Source: Gari tellinella
Taxonomy: Eukaryota > Mollusca > Bivalvia > Cardiida > Psammobiidae
Length of the DNA stretch: 64,000 nucleotides
Reading direction: 5' to 3'
Assembly (NCBI GenBank): GCA_922989275.2
Contig: OV277863.1
Span: 85,041,881 to 85,105,880, forward strand
Positions 24,078 to 36,271 of this stretch are shown here, piece after piece. Every line of letters begins with the position of its first letter. The first letter of the stretch is position 1. The translations under genes were made by a program, and so were the position numbers. The notes beneath the pieces were generated by a model. The model did not search any database. It was not told the DNA's origin and saw nothing but the letters and a program-made list of their open reading frames with translations.

Positions 24078-24807
24078 AGGTAAATGTATAAGCAAAATTA
24101 AGACGTTGTTGTTTATATATTGGTAGTTACTAGTAATTGAAGCAGTGGCTGCAATCCGACACGCCTTAAATTGTGTATTCCTAACCAGAAACTGTGTTAA
24201 ATCTATGTATCACATTTGCTGCAATCTAGACATTAGTGTTTTACAGTCATACAGAAAACACTCTTATTTGTACTGAACAAAAATCGTTTAGTCAGTTGTT
24301 TAACATGGGCTTTTCCGTGGACAACATTTCCCGTTTTATATTTATCTGGAAAGCAATATCAAACACATAATAGTGTATGAAAAAGCTGAACATAAAATTA
24401 GGTTTACTGCTAACAACAATTGGTTTTCGAGTTTTATTTGTTTAAAGTTCACTTCTTTTTAATGCAAGGAGATGCTATTTGTAAAACTACCCTTTTCAAC
24501 AGACATTTGTACACAAAATATTATCGATTAAAAACAACGGAGCTTTTTCTGCTGCTCCTTGTTGAACATTATTGCCAACGTTCATAAGAAACATGACTGA
24601 CATCTCTTATATGTCTTGTAAAGCAGTTAAATGAGAAAAACCTACATTTATACAAATGTTTAAAGTCGATATCCCTTCCTGCTTTGTAACGATACATTGT
24701 GTATGTAGTTATGTAATATGCATGATATAATATACCACATAGACGTGGTTTGAATCCTTAATGTATGACAAAACCTTTTTCGTTCAGTATATACGAGGGG
24801 TGATATA
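24078..24807. other. No gene recognised
   Basis: AT-rich with no frame or repeat of note. Confidence 0.5.
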
Positions 24808-25300
24808 TACTTAACAAAATTTCTAATCGGTCACTTTTTACAGCTGCATACGTCTTTAAATACGAAGTTCACATTTATGATATTTTACACACATTATGAT
24901 AGATTCTTAGCGCTACTTATTTTTGGATTTATACATGTTGTCCTACTTCGTGAACGCCAAAACAACCACGTGGCTTGTTTAGTCTAATTTTCACGTGTAA
25001 AGTATGGAAAAAAGTATCTGCCCGCAAGATAAAACGAGACTGCCTATCCCAAAAACACCTAACATGGCGAGAATAATACGCGGACAGAAGGGCCGTCGAC
25101 ATGTTGCACGTCGGTGTATCATTACGGCAAATAAGATTCAACCACCGAGGAAGTGGAAACAAAACAAGACTAATTTCCGTGTATTCCATATTTGGAAATA
25201 TTTACAACGGAAATTTTCGACCATTTAGGCTATGTAACGCGGAAACTTGACGTCACCGGAAGTAGAGCAGGACGCCCCAGGAAACTAAATTAGCGGATAA

Positions 25301-25618
25301 CGACACCCCTAAGACCGATACATTGTATTGACACACCTGAGAGACAGATGTATTCCCGTTACAAGGACGGCAAGACAACGCAATGGTCAACACGACCGTC
25401 ACGTCACACCTAAGACGGTACGTAATCGGCTGAGAGAGGTGGGGAGTCACTGCTGACGGCCACTTAAAGTTGAAGTCATCATCAGACAGCTTTGGCCCGA
25501 CGATACTGATGAGTTTAAGCCTACAGAACACGTTTGCGACATTCTCAAGAAACGTGCGTGTCCCTTTCTTCAGCTTCCAAACGTTGACACATTAGAGCAG
25601 GACGTCGTCGATGTGTGA
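25301..25618 (+). pseudogene. Tc1-like transposase with internal deletion
   Basis: One frame carries the N-terminal DNA-binding part (DRYIVLTHLRDR, TPKTVRNRLREVG) and then, after an in-frame TGA (25454-25456), the C-terminal block FKPTEHVCDILKKR and NVDTLEQDVVDV before the stop at 25616-25618. In a full Tc1 transposase (about 340 residues) some 100 or more residues lie between these blocks, including most of the DDE catalytic domain. Here they are gone without changing frame. Upstream, GRPRK (about 25268-25285) is a further remnant. Non-functional. Confidence 0.85.
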
Positions 25619-26571
25619 GAAAGTTAGGACATCAATACTTTTGCTGAATTCTTCTCGTCTATGAGAAGTCGATACGAAACTGTTATTGCAGCTGATAGGG
25701 GCAATACTCATTACTAACATTGGGCCTAAGAACTCATCTGACTTTCAAAATATGTGGTCCCTCCGCAGAAGTTGTTGTTTAAGCTTAGACCACAGGGACC
25801 CAACATGATTGATTTATAAGAGAAAAAAATCGTCAGAAGGTATATATAGAGACCAGGGCCCGTATTCTGAAACACTCTAAGATAACTTTTACTCTAAGTA
25901 AATCAATATTCTCTTAGTTTTCGGCAATTTACTCTAAGTATTTGATGATTTACTCTTAGAAAGTGAAAAAACTAAGACAATTCTAAACTCGAAAAATTTA
26001 ACTAAGTATAACGATATACTCTTAGAAAATCAATATTGTCTTACTTTTCGGCCATTTCAACTAAGTATTTGGGGATTCCCTCTTAGAAAGGTGAAAAAAC
26101 TAAGAAAATTCTTAACTCGCCAAATTTACCATAGAATTTTCTCAAAACATGAGAAAACTGTGACCCTCTCTTAACTTTTAAGAATTTTCTAAGATGAGTA
26201 CACGAACGTTTTTTAAGGAGCAATACTTGTCCCAGAATACATGTATGTAGAATAGATAATTCATTGAATAAAAATCGTTTATAGACCTATAGATACGTTT
26301 AGCGGAGGTTTTTGAGCCGACGTTTGTGTTTGAGTGGCTTCGTCAAATTGGGTCAAATTCGGGGTGGGGTAACGTCATTACAAAGGACTGAGATTACTGT
26401 TTAAGACATTATTACCTACGGTCTTCATCGCGAAAACGTGGAAAAGATCAATATCTATTCAAATTCTATATTTTTAGTAATAATTGGCCACTGTATGTAC
26501 CAAAACTAGCGTAAATACATAACTAGTTACACAAATATAATTCACTAACAAGCCTATTTTTAACAAAGTCG

Positions 26572-26652
26572 CCGTGGTGAAATCGGTAGCGAGTCTTACT
26601 GGCATCTCGGGGATAGCCGGTTCGAGCCACACAGAGTACAGTCTTTTTTTTC
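26572..26652 (+). other. tRNA-like pol III promoter (left arm)
   Basis: TGGTGAAATCG (26575-26585) fits the A-box consensus TRGYNNARNNG and GTTCGAGCC (26620-26628) fits the B box. They are about 35 bases apart, followed at 26643 by a run of T that could terminate pol III. The acceptor and anticodon stems do not pair convincingly, so this is tRNA-derived rather than a working tRNA. Confidence 0.55.
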
Positions 26653-26880
26653 TCGTAACAACCTTTTTTTTTTTTTTTTTTTTAAATAATCATCATTATT
26701 TCCATAGATTCGTTTCTTTAAATACAAATAACTGCCTAATCCTTTCACTGCCAAACTGTCGTGATAGTTTAATTCTTCACCGTTTCATTGTCGTCTGCTT
26801 CATTTTTGTTGTCTGCAATATCGTTTCAAAGTTAATTGTAAGGTAGTATGACTGAAAAAAATTCAATACGAGTGCCAAAC

Positions 26881-26940
26881 AGTTTGGATCCTGATCAGAC
26901 GCCGCGTAACGCGGCGTATGACCAAGGTCCAAACTGTTTG
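26881..26940. repeat. GATCAGACGCCGCG hairpin, copy A
   Basis: GTTTGGATCCTGATCAGACG CCGCGTAACGCGG continuing into the complementary arm. Inverted repeat of about 25 bases per side. Same family as 27226-27295, 27451-27511 and 57776-57835. Confidence 0.75.
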
Positions 26941-27225
26941 CAAACGTGTCTTTAGGCGCCATTGAGAGTGAAAGGGTTAAAGCATGCTAAAATTGAAGTA
27001 AAAGTCTCCAATTAGAATGTTTCATTCTTATTGCCAGCCTGCTAGTTCTAGAAATTACTTTAATGTTTCTACTCTTTCTTGATATTTCAAAAGCTCTAGG
27101 AAAATTGTCCTGCAGGTTGCTGTTTAACCCTTGTCATGCAAAATTGTCATCTGCTGCAAACACATCATCTGCAGAAAAACAACGTAACAAATTTGATGCT
27201 TTTCAAACTTAAGAAACTGGCAAAC

Positions 27226-27295
27226 ATGTTTGGATTCAGATCAGACGCCGCATAATGTGGCGTCAGATCTGGATCTATAGTGTATACAAACTGTT
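27226..27295. repeat. GATCAGACGCCGC hairpin, copy B (palindrome centre)
   Basis: GTTTGGATTCAGATCAGACG then CCGCATAATGTGGCG then AGATCTGGATC, at the unpaired centre of the 2.46 kb palindrome. More diverged than copies A and C. Confidence 0.65.
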
Positions 27296-27450
27296 GACAA
27301 AGTTTAACCAAGTCGCGCTTAGCATAATATTTTTTTTAAAGCAGGCTGACAATAAGAAGGAAACCTTCTAATTGGAGACTTTTACTTCAATTTAAGCATG
27401 CTTTTACCCTTTCACTGTCAATGGCGACTAAAGGCGCGTTTGCAAACAGT

Positions 27451-27511
27451 TAGGACCTAGATCAGACGCCGCGTTACGCGGTGTCTGATCAGGATCCAAA
27501 CTGTTTGGCAC
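27451..27511. repeat. GATCAGACGCCGCG hairpin, copy C
   Basis: AGATCAGACGCCGCGTTACG followed by CGGTGTCTGATCAGGATCC. Mirror partner of copy A in the other arm. Confidence 0.75.
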
Positions 27512-27644
27512 TCGTATTGAATTCTTTTCAGTCACACTGTCTTACAATTTACTTTAAAAACGATATTGCAGACAACAAAATTGAAGCAGACGATAATGAA
27601 ACGGTAAAAAAGTAAACTCTCTAAAGAAAAAAACCGAATGTACC

Positions 27645-27713
27645 CTGTGTGGTTCGAACCGGCTACCCCCGACATGCCATTCCGGACGCGCAACCTATTG
27701 AGCCACAGCGACT
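27645..27713 (-). other. tRNA-like pol III promoter (right arm)
   Basis: Mirror copy of the left-arm unit. On the minus strand TGGCTCAATAG (27695-27705) is an A box and GTTCGAACC (27651-27660) a B box. Being in the other arm, it faces inward toward the left unit. Confidence 0.55.
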
Positions 27714-28712
27714 TCGTTGAAATTTAGCTTGTTAGTTAATTATAATTGTGAACCTTATTATGTATTTACGCTAATTTTGGTACACACAGTAATCCTTTAT
27801 TTCTAAAATACAGATTTTGAATAGATATCGATCTTTTCCACGTTTACACGATGAAGAACGTAGGTAATGATGTTTTAAACAGCATTCTCAGTCCTTTGTA
27901 ATGACGCTATACCCCACCCCGAATTTGACCTAATTTGACGAAGCTACTCAGACACAAACGTCGGCTCAAAACCCTCCGCTAAACGTACCTATAGGTCTAT
28001 AAACGATTTGTATTCAATAAATTATATATTCTACATATTCTGGGACAATTATTGCTGCTTTATAAACGTAAGAAGAAAACAAACCCGCAAACTACACCGC
28101 AAATAAACTGTCGTATACGTGTTAGTGTGCGAGAAGAGTGACGTCATTTCAGTCGGGAAAGTCCCTGACAACGGCCATAATTTACTCTCTGTTTTTTTTT
28201 CTCTAAGTAAATACTTAAGTTTTTTCTTAGAGTAAAAGTTAGAGAAAAAAATTCTTAGTTGAAAATGTAGGAGTTTAGAAAATTCTTAGTTACATACTGA
28301 GAATGTTTCAGAATACGGGCCAAGGGGTACAACTGATCGTCAGTATATTCACACCCTATCTCGACAAAAATGGGCTTATCATGAATATTAATTGATGAAA
28401 CGACACCATTTTTTCATTTCTGTCTAGCTAACATAATACCCTTCCATAAAAACATAACATAAAGCCAATTGTAAGCATGCACTTTCAACAGTAACTACGT
28501 CTACTCACTGAGATCTTCGATTTTCGGAAAACGGAACAGGGGTTCGTTCATAACCTACACAGCATTGAAAGCAACTGCCCGCTTGTATAGGAGGTAGTAT
28601 CGAGCATGACAGTCATACAGTTCAATAGATATATGTTTTTGACACCGATCAAAGCTGGGTTTTTTCTCAAAATCATTGCCGTACTAACAACAAATTCCCA
28701 TTCTTACCTTAC

Positions 28713-28820
28713 AGGGACCCGACACGATTGATTTTTGAGAAAAAAATGTTAGAATGTATATCCATATATACCTTCTGACAATGTTTCTTCTCTCAAAAAT
28801 CAATCGTGTCGGGTCCATGT
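28713..28820. repeat. Miniature foldback of the element ends
   Basis: ACAGGGACCCGACACGATTG and its complement CAATCGTGTCGGGTCC enclose only ~105 bases. This is the same terminus as the 25792-29164 element, lying between that element's arms. Confidence 0.7.
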
Positions 28821-29173
28821 TGTCAAACACATATATCTATGGAACTGTATGTGGTCAATGTTGTGTGGGCTTTGAGCGAACCCCTGTCCCGTTTTCCGAA
28901 AATCGGTGATCTCAGTGAGTAGACGCAGTTACATTTGAAAGTGCATGCTTACAGTTGGCTTTATGTTATGATTTTATTGAAGGGTATTATATTAGCTAGA
29001 CAGAAATGCAAAAATGGTGTCGTTTCATCAATTATTGTTCATGATAAGCCCGTTTTTGTCGAGATAGGGTGAGAATATACTGACGATCAGTTGTACCCCT
29101 TGTCTTTATATATACCTTCTGACATTTTTTCTCTCTAAAAAAGCAATCGTGTCGGGTCCCTGTGGCTTAGACC

Positions 29174-30087
29174 GAAAGGTGAAAGCCGACAAATTGTGAT
29201 AATCGGTTTCCAAATTGATTACATTGGCATTGTAACACAAATACATGTAGCGTGAAAAGCCTGTGTTTTCAGATTAGAAGTTTTTGAATATTGTTCCTTG
29301 TAGAAATCCTTGCGTTTATGATATCTGCTACAGATGATCTACCAACACCAAATTTCGACGCCAGATCACTTTGCGAGTATAATCCGCTTTCAAATTCATT
29401 AATCAAATCCACAATTCTTCGTAATTTCGGCGAATTAACCAACGCAGGTTCGCTTGCATGTCGTTGTCTTGGTTTTTCCATTTCAAACGTTTAAGAACGA
29501 ATGATAAAATAGTAAGTCAAGTTCTCGTTAAAAGTGCTCACCAAATAGATCCTTTTGTTAAAGCATAGACTTAAACATTACAGTGCGATATTACACTTTT
29601 GAAGAAGCAAGGGATCCGATTATTATAAGATTTGCTGCGGGTTACTCGGCGTCTGATCTAGGTCAAATAACCAAATGCTTTACTGACCAGTGAGCATATT
29701 TTTTCATGGTGAAAAGACAACAAAATAAGCAGACGGTTTTTTGACACTTTATTAAACTAGTTACGCATTTGTACATGTAATAGGTCTAGGGCACAACCGA
29801 CGGCGATAACGATCTATAATTTGGGGTTTCCCCATGCCCGACTGACAAGCGATCAAGGTGACAGCCGCCGCCCGAGATCAAAGGCGGTCGGATAATGGGG
29901 TGCGAAACACGCTATATGTTAATGCAGGGACCCGCAAACTGTGTCGGATACCAGGAAACGCAAGATTCCGGATAACAGAGTCTTAATGCATATAGAAATA
30001 AGAAGGGAAATGTTCGGGACCGGAGAACAGCGTCGGAAATGACACGATTCCAGATAATATAGTTGTCGGATAATGCAGTTTATACTG
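29174..30087 (-). mobile_element. pogo/Tigger-type transposon, 5' part
   Basis: On the minus strand it begins CAGTATAAACTGCATTATCC (ending 30087, next to TA at 30088-30089), a pogo/Tigger terminus. ~600 bases of leader follow and then the start of the transposase (29481 downward). The rest is lost at the junction with the palindromic element. Confidence 0.7.
29269..29481 (-). pseudogene. CENP-B/psq-type helix-turn-helix fragment of pogo transposase
   Basis: A 70-codon frame with RRIVDLINEFESG, SQSDLASKFGVGRSSVADI and N-terminal basic residues. This matches the first helix-turn-helix of CENP-B, jerky and pogo/Tigger transposases, which bind the element's ends. The second HTH and the DDE domain are missing. 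The position ~600 bases inside a pogo terminus supports the N-terminal assignment. Confidence 0.7.
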
Positions 30088-30162
30088 TACATGGTTAATT
30101 ATTTCTTAATACTTCTTTTCTGAATGAAATATAAGGTGACCGATTAGAAATTTTGTTGAGTA

Positions 30163-32784
30163 TATATAACTCCATATTGTTGTCCATATATAAAACTTAT
30201 ATATTCTATTTATGTAATAAAATCCTTCTGAAAATGTAAACAACAAGGCCAATTCAGAATAACGTTTGAACCATTGTTTAATAATAGAAGGATACTTTTA
30301 AATATTCTTTTTTTTAATTCGCTCTGTGAAGTTTAGGAACTATTGAAATCTTATTCATAAAAAATATTATTCTTTTATTTACCCGTTAAAAGTAAAATGA
30401 CATCAAATAGTTCCTTAAAGTTAGAGATTATATTTAGGGAACAAATTGAATGGTTACCTTTTTTCGATTGATACCATCGTTTTGAAATATATTGTAACTT
30501 GGACAAGTTTTCTTATACGCAACGTTGTTTATTGTAGACAGTATCTTTGCAGTTCTATTGGAGTTCGGTTTTTACTTATAGACCTAATCTATCTCATCAA
30601 CACTAATAGATAAACTGAAATCTATTTTTCGATAAACAAATGGTGTCCGGTTTTTTCATCAATGTAGACTATTTATCAATGGCGACGAATTCGGTGCCAG
30701 GGATTCAAGTACATGTTTGTAGCTCAATTTATCGTACTTGTTCTGATATTTTGTTTTATCTATTTGTTTGAGTTGTCAACTTAACTTAATTCCCCAAATG
30801 TTATTGGCAAACCTTCCACTGGCCGTTAAATAAATAATTTATTTGTAATTTATATTTTTTTTTTCTGCCGATATTTGTACTGTACTATTTCGATGTTTCG
30901 GCCAAACGGGTCTGGTCCGATAAAATTCGCACACAAATGTCTATAGAATCGGCGTCCTATATTTGGTTTAATTTACAATCAATAAATCCATTCGAAAAAT
31001 CACAATTAAATAGTGTATCCTTTAAATGATAATGGTACCAAAACCAATCAAAATACGTAATAAAATGCTTATTATGATGATAGTTAGAAGGACATACAAT
31101 ATATGACAATTATTTTATTACAATATACAATAAGAAATATTCTAGCAGTTAAAATGATATATATCAACTGATGTGAGAAAGTTGTTAACTCCATGCATAT
31201 GAGGTCCATGATTAAAGGCCCAGCAGGAAGCCGATGAAAGGACCAAATTGCAAAAATATATGAAAGTACAATATTGATATACCACTGTTGTTAAAAGCGT
31301 TTAGCCTAAAAATACAACAGACCAAACCGAAAATACTGCTTATGTGGTGGGTTCATTGACTTTACATGATAGAAAGAAATGCACATGAATGCATGATTCA
31401 GATTGAATTTATATTAACGTTCACATTCAAAATACTTAGCATATCAGTTTATGAAAAGATGCACCTAAGACAATTTATTATTTAGTTCAGCACGAATGCC
31501 CTTTGCAGGTTGCACAAGGTTTCACGTAGCTTCAAGATACTTTTAACGAAAGCCTGGTTGTCTTAGCTGTAACATTGTATCATTTATTCTAATGTCAAGC
31601 CAAGGAAAGAATGATATTCCGTGTTAATCATGTAAAAGCGCGATGGACTGTTTAAACCAGCATGACAGTCAGCTTGTTATTAAAAAACATATATATCTTT
31701 CACTCTTTCACTAAGTGTCAAACGACATATTTAATTGTTTATTTAAACCAATACGGTCAAACACGATGTCAGAGTTAATTGCTTCAGTAGACATTATATT
31801 TATCATTTTAAAGAGTTATTCATCTAATGAATGTGATAGAGTCGCATTAAATATAATGCCCTGTCTTGTTTTAAGCTGTTGTAACCCTAACGTTATCAGT
31901 GTGAAAATACAGCTTTAACTATTCTATTCTACCTCAATTGCAGTATAAACATATACACAGTTATACTTCGTTTCAGTATCATGCACAGAACGATACTCCC
32001 CTTTCATAAACAATACAATATCTGGACTGATAAGATGTTTTCATGATATGACGTATGTTTACGACAGCCGCCGATTACTCCTAGGACCGTGTGTAAAATC
32101 GTTCATACCAGAATCACGCATACAAACTTACTGTGTTTTTATACATTTAAAGAAATTGCATCCTTCCCATGCCAATGTTGGTTTCTGTAATATTAAGAGA
32201 TCTGCAATTCAATGCGATCTCATATTTATCGTGAACATTGTAAACAACGATCCCTGACCCCTGCCAATGTTAGACTATAGGTTAGTATAAAACGTTTATA
32301 AAATTTCGAATTGTTCGTTCGAAAGACGATATACCGTTGTAAAAGAATTAAGACTATAAAATACTTCCACCGCTCACACTGTAACACTTTAGTACACACT
32401 AAACGGCTGCAGCAGACATGTTGTTATTCAAATCTAGATTGGACACATGCGGTTAATTACCAAGAGATATAATGAGTACAACAAAGACTGACAACAAAAC
32501 AATTGTCAGTTTGTAATTTCGGTAATCGAGTAGTGAACTATACATATTACAGTAACAAGCGCCTACGATTCAGTCTCTATATTTAAAACTCCATTTACAA
32601 TTCAGTCGATAGAATTGCCAACCCACAGGAAGGAACAACAACGACAAACCGAAATCGGGTCAAGAGATTACATTTATGCAATGTGATGTTGTAAAAAGTC
32701 TCTACTGCTTCGAGACAAATTGATCTGGTGAAACCGAAGCGATTAGTAGTCATACAATAAACGATATGGTAAGTCTGAATTTGT
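30163..32784. other. No gene recognised
   Basis: About 2.6 kb, strongly AT-rich, with no frame above 69 codons and no repeat shared with the window. Confidence 0.5.
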
Positions 32785-32973
32785 TTGTCTAGCGTGTTGT
32801 TTTCTATTTAGTGTATAGATGTAGGAATGGAATTGCGCGTGTGAGTGTGTGCGTGTTTGTGTGTATTAGTGTGTGCTTGTTATGGTATGATCGTGTGTGT
32901 ATTCTGCTTGAGTTTTGGGTGTATTGTTTGTGTTGCGTTTCCTGCTTGGGTCTTTCGTATTTATTTGTCAACA
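32785..32973 (+). mobile_element. Solo 3' tail of Naiad-like PLE
   Basis: Begins in TGTTTGTCTAGCGTGTTG, contains a degenerate GT run and ends CTTTCGTATTTATT. Same tail as at 5.6 and 15.8 kb but about 35 bases shorter at the 5' end. Noncoding. Confidence 0.8.
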
Positions 32974-35735
32974 TGTGTAAATGTTCTAGATGTGTGAACA
33001 AGCAATGAATGGAAAACTGAAAAACACAATTTATTAAAAATCACCCGACATACACTAGATACCATTAAAAAATTCCCCAAAACTTATTGTTCTCATAGGA
33101 AACACTGGAAACATGTTTAAGTGTGGGTATTAAAAGAAATTTGTCTCAATAAATTTACAAAGTTTTCGTTCATTAAGATGAACTTGTTTTGATAAAAATA
33201 TAACATACATTTAGGTTCATATTTGTTAAACCTCACCCATTATAATAACAAAAGGCATCTTACTATTATAAGACGACATGTATTCTAACAGCTGGAAACT
33301 AAACACAACTCACCAAAACGAGTTCGTATAACTGATGTTACGCAGAAAACAGAAAAGTTGAAGTTTTTGAATGGTTAAAAAACGACTTGACACCAGCTAA
33401 ACCATGGGATGTCGTTTCAATAAAATAGTTTAAATTTTGTCATGAAACACAATCATGTTTAACTAGCTTGTGTTCTATCAAAATGTTTCATAGGTCTTGT
33501 TAATATTTCAGCATAGTAATTCAAAGAAAACCGAAAATCGTCCATGTCATCTTTTACAAACATTATAGATTTTATAGTTTTTTTGTTTTTCTTTTTAAAA
33601 TGTGGTAATAATAAAAAATGAATTTTTTGTTTGTTTAATGCCAATAATTTATTGCAATGTAAATAGTTATATATGGATTTATTCAACACAACAACTGTTT
33701 CAAATATCCATGTACTTATCTTTCATCACATTATATGAGATAACAGAATGTAAATATTTTTATTTTAGAAAACAATATCATTTGGATCGAACTAGAAAGT
33801 AAAAATAAAGACACATTTAGTTCTTAGACATTTGTCTGAGAAAATTATTGAAATAAATATTTATGCTAATTTGAAGTTGACACTTAACAATGCAATACTA
33901 CAATAATAAAAATAAAAATACCGATCAAACATTAAACTTAGAGTTATGATAGTTAATAGTTTACGAAAAGTATTTTGTTATTAAACGGCTGAAAAGGTTG
34001 CATATGCGGACGTTACAATTTGAGGAAACTGTATTGCTCGATGAAATTCCATTTTTCGAAAAGACGACCAATTTAACCCATTGTCGAACTGGAAACTGGA
34101 TATGTGAATGATGACCTCGCTTACCTTTACGATTTCAAGATACCAATATTAAGATCTCATCACTTAATGATTTAAACATGCTTAACATTTCCGGCCGCCT
34201 GTCAGTGAAAACCTGATTTATTGTTCATGACAAAGGTGTGTCGAAATACTGAAAACTCATTCACCAAACGTCTCAAAATTATGGAATATACCTTTCGCGT
34301 ACTGGCCATGTACGTGATCTAATTTAGGGCCGGGTTGGAAAGAATCGCGTGATCTAACCAATACACTATTTGAACATCTATAGCAAACGCTCACTACGTT
34401 AGCATGTACGAATTGTTGTTAAAAGTATGGTCTTATAGTTTTTCTTATGCTTTTGTGAAACATTTGTACACAATTACATTTAGAGTTGTAATTCTTACTT
34501 AATCGAGAGGCTATAGATGTAACAATTCACATTTTACGTTTAAAATACTCTTTATAGCACAGTCGTCAATTACTTATGAAATGTCGGTATTTCAGACTTC
34601 AACATATTGATTTATCCCGATACTCAATTTGATAACGACATAAAGCAAACAACAGCTATTTGATTATTAAATTACTACATTGACAAGTTATTGTAAACAC
34701 ATAGAAACCCAATTTAGCCATTTAGAATTCCAGAACAAGTTTGATGACAGCTTAATTGACGACGAACAGTATCTACTTTGATTTTCATTATAAATATTAT
34801 TGTTAAACAGATTGTCAAAAGTTAGCTTTGTTTAAGATCAGTCCAATTGTAGCTAATTGTGTATTTTGTAGTATACAATGTAATCCTGTCATAAACCAGT
34901 ATTTGATTTAGTTACTACATTACGGCAATAATTAGAACCGAAAAAAATAACATTTAATTGTTATAACAAACTAATTGTTTTACTCTCGAACGATGATAAA
35001 ACTATCATAGGTAAGGTTCCGTCAATCATAAAGTATCCGTAATGTGGTAAAACGCAACCGAATAAATGAAAAGATTAATACATACCGGTATTGACCTGCA
35101 ACCAGCTATTGTAAAATCCACATAAACAATTACATGTAGTCAATTCCTGCAATAAAGTCCACCCCTAGTGTCGAATCACAACGGAAACAGGTCCTGTGCC
35201 TGCAAAAATTCCACATTTAGAATCGACCTCCATCATTAACCCCCAGCAGTAATATTCATCATCAGAAGACGACAATTACTGGTCAAGTATATATGGCCTA
35301 AAATATGTCGATCAAAAGCAGGCTCCTTCCATTATTATCCTAAAATCTTTCTTACTCAAAAGGCTCTAACACATCTCCCCCCCCCCGTAATGGAATTTTC
35401 ACTACATCCTGGAAATAGGTGTACATGTTTATCCAACTTGAAATAATGTAAGCAAGTTATTCGAAATAAAATATACTCTAGCGTAATACAATACAGGGCC
35501 ATTAATTGGCACATAACTGTCACGTTGGTCTCTATGTATGGTGAATTTAGTTTCATAGTATTTACACAAAAAGGCGCCTTATCAGCAACATTCAAAGATT
35601 ACTTTTGTTTTAAAAATCCATTCAACAGAAAATGACGGTCCAAAAATTGCAAAATATCGAAATGCCAAAACTGTCAATACACATATACCAGACAAAATAT
35701 AGCCATCGTATTAGAAACTGAAACAATATATAGAG
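32974..35735. other. No gene recognised
   Basis: AT-rich; frames of up to 79 codons show nothing familiar. A C9 run occurs at about 35378. Confidence 0.5.
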
Positions 35736-36271
35736 GATAACTGTTTTTTTCAGTGTAAGATCGAAATTTAATCCATTGAGTGAACATCAGACGTTATATT
35801 TTCACGAGTGGCGAAGCCACGAGTGAAAATATAACAGTCTGATGTTCACGAAATGGATTAAATTCGATCTTACACTGAAAAAACACAGTTATTCTATTTA
35901 TTTATGCTTTAAAGCCACTTTTTAAACGAAATTGTTTCAAAATTGAAAGCGAACGTACATTATTTATCCCGTGTTGAGCCCCACGTTTTATGTCGAACAC
36001 ATGTGGCGTGACAGTTGGCGGTATAATGACGTCATCCGAATTACTTCGTTGCTCCCGAGTTTGGATTCGTGCTCTTCCGGTGAGTAGTTCGCGACAAATC
36101 GGACTGCCGGATTTTAACGATAAGACACGATTGACTACGATTCTTGGGGAGCCCTACGGGGAAAATTCATAATAAAAGCGATTGGTGATAATCCACTGCA
36201 GTGGATTACCAAGTGATCATCCACTGCTTTTTCGTGGTAATCCACCGAAAAGCATAAATAAATAAGCATAT
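35736..36271. mobile_element. MITE-like element with long terminal palindrome
   Basis: 35736-35812 and 35815-35892 form an almost perfect inverted repeat of about 77 bases per arm with a GAA loop (centre GAGTGGCGAAGCCAC). The next segment begins CTATTTATTTATGCTTT and is closed at 36252-36271 by AAAAGCATAAATAAATAAGC, a second inverted pair. AATCCACTGCAGTGGATT near 36191 is a smaller palindrome. The GAGTGGCGAAGCCACGAG core is one I associate with bivalve repeats. No coding content. Confidence 0.65.

Larger units (their letters stand above)
25858..28320. mobile_element. 2.46 kb near-perfect palindrome, inner TIR element
   Basis: Ends GGCCCGTATTCTGAAAC and its complement. Each arm is about 1.19 kb (to ~27050 and from ~27335). 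Mirror features include CTCTAAGTAAAT tracts, GGTTTTTGAGCCGACG-type sequence, tRNA-like promoters and a GATCAGACGCCGCG hairpin. The ~280 base centre holds a further hairpin. It sits inside the left arm of the 25792-29164 element. The target duplication is unresolved (possibly CCA). No coding content. Confidence 0.75.
25792..29164. mobile_element. Palindromic TIR element with 9 bp target duplication
   Basis: Starts ACAGGGACCCAACATGATTG and ends CAATCGTGTCGGGTCCCTGTG. GCTTAGACC occurs exactly on both sides (25783-25791 and 29165-29173); one boundary base is ambiguous, so the duplication is 8 or 9 bp, as in hAT or Mutator-like elements. Its own arms are long inverted repeats: 25792-25857 plus 28322-28560 pair with 28870-29164 (AAGGGGTACAACTGATCGTCAG and its complement). 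Between them lie a second, larger palindrome (25858-28320) and a miniature of the ends (28713-28820). No transposase is recognised. Confidence 0.75.
24810..30160. mobile_element. Tc1-type transposon remnant enlarged by nested insertions
   Basis: Left end CTTAACAAAATTTCTAATCGG (24810 on) and right end, in reverse complement, CTCAACAAAATTTCTAATCGG (ending 30160) are near-identical inverted termini of ~25 bases. Each is bounded by TA (24808-24809 and 30161-30162). The transposase piece at 25301-25618 confirms the superfamily. The original transposon was short; most of the 5.35 kb is later insertions (25792-29164 palindromic element, 29174-30087 pogo relic). The same terminus, slightly diverged, bounds 37440-40762. 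Confidence 0.85.

Noticed and set aside
26572..26652. Functional tRNA gene
   Set aside because: A and B boxes are present but acceptor and anticodon stems do not pair.
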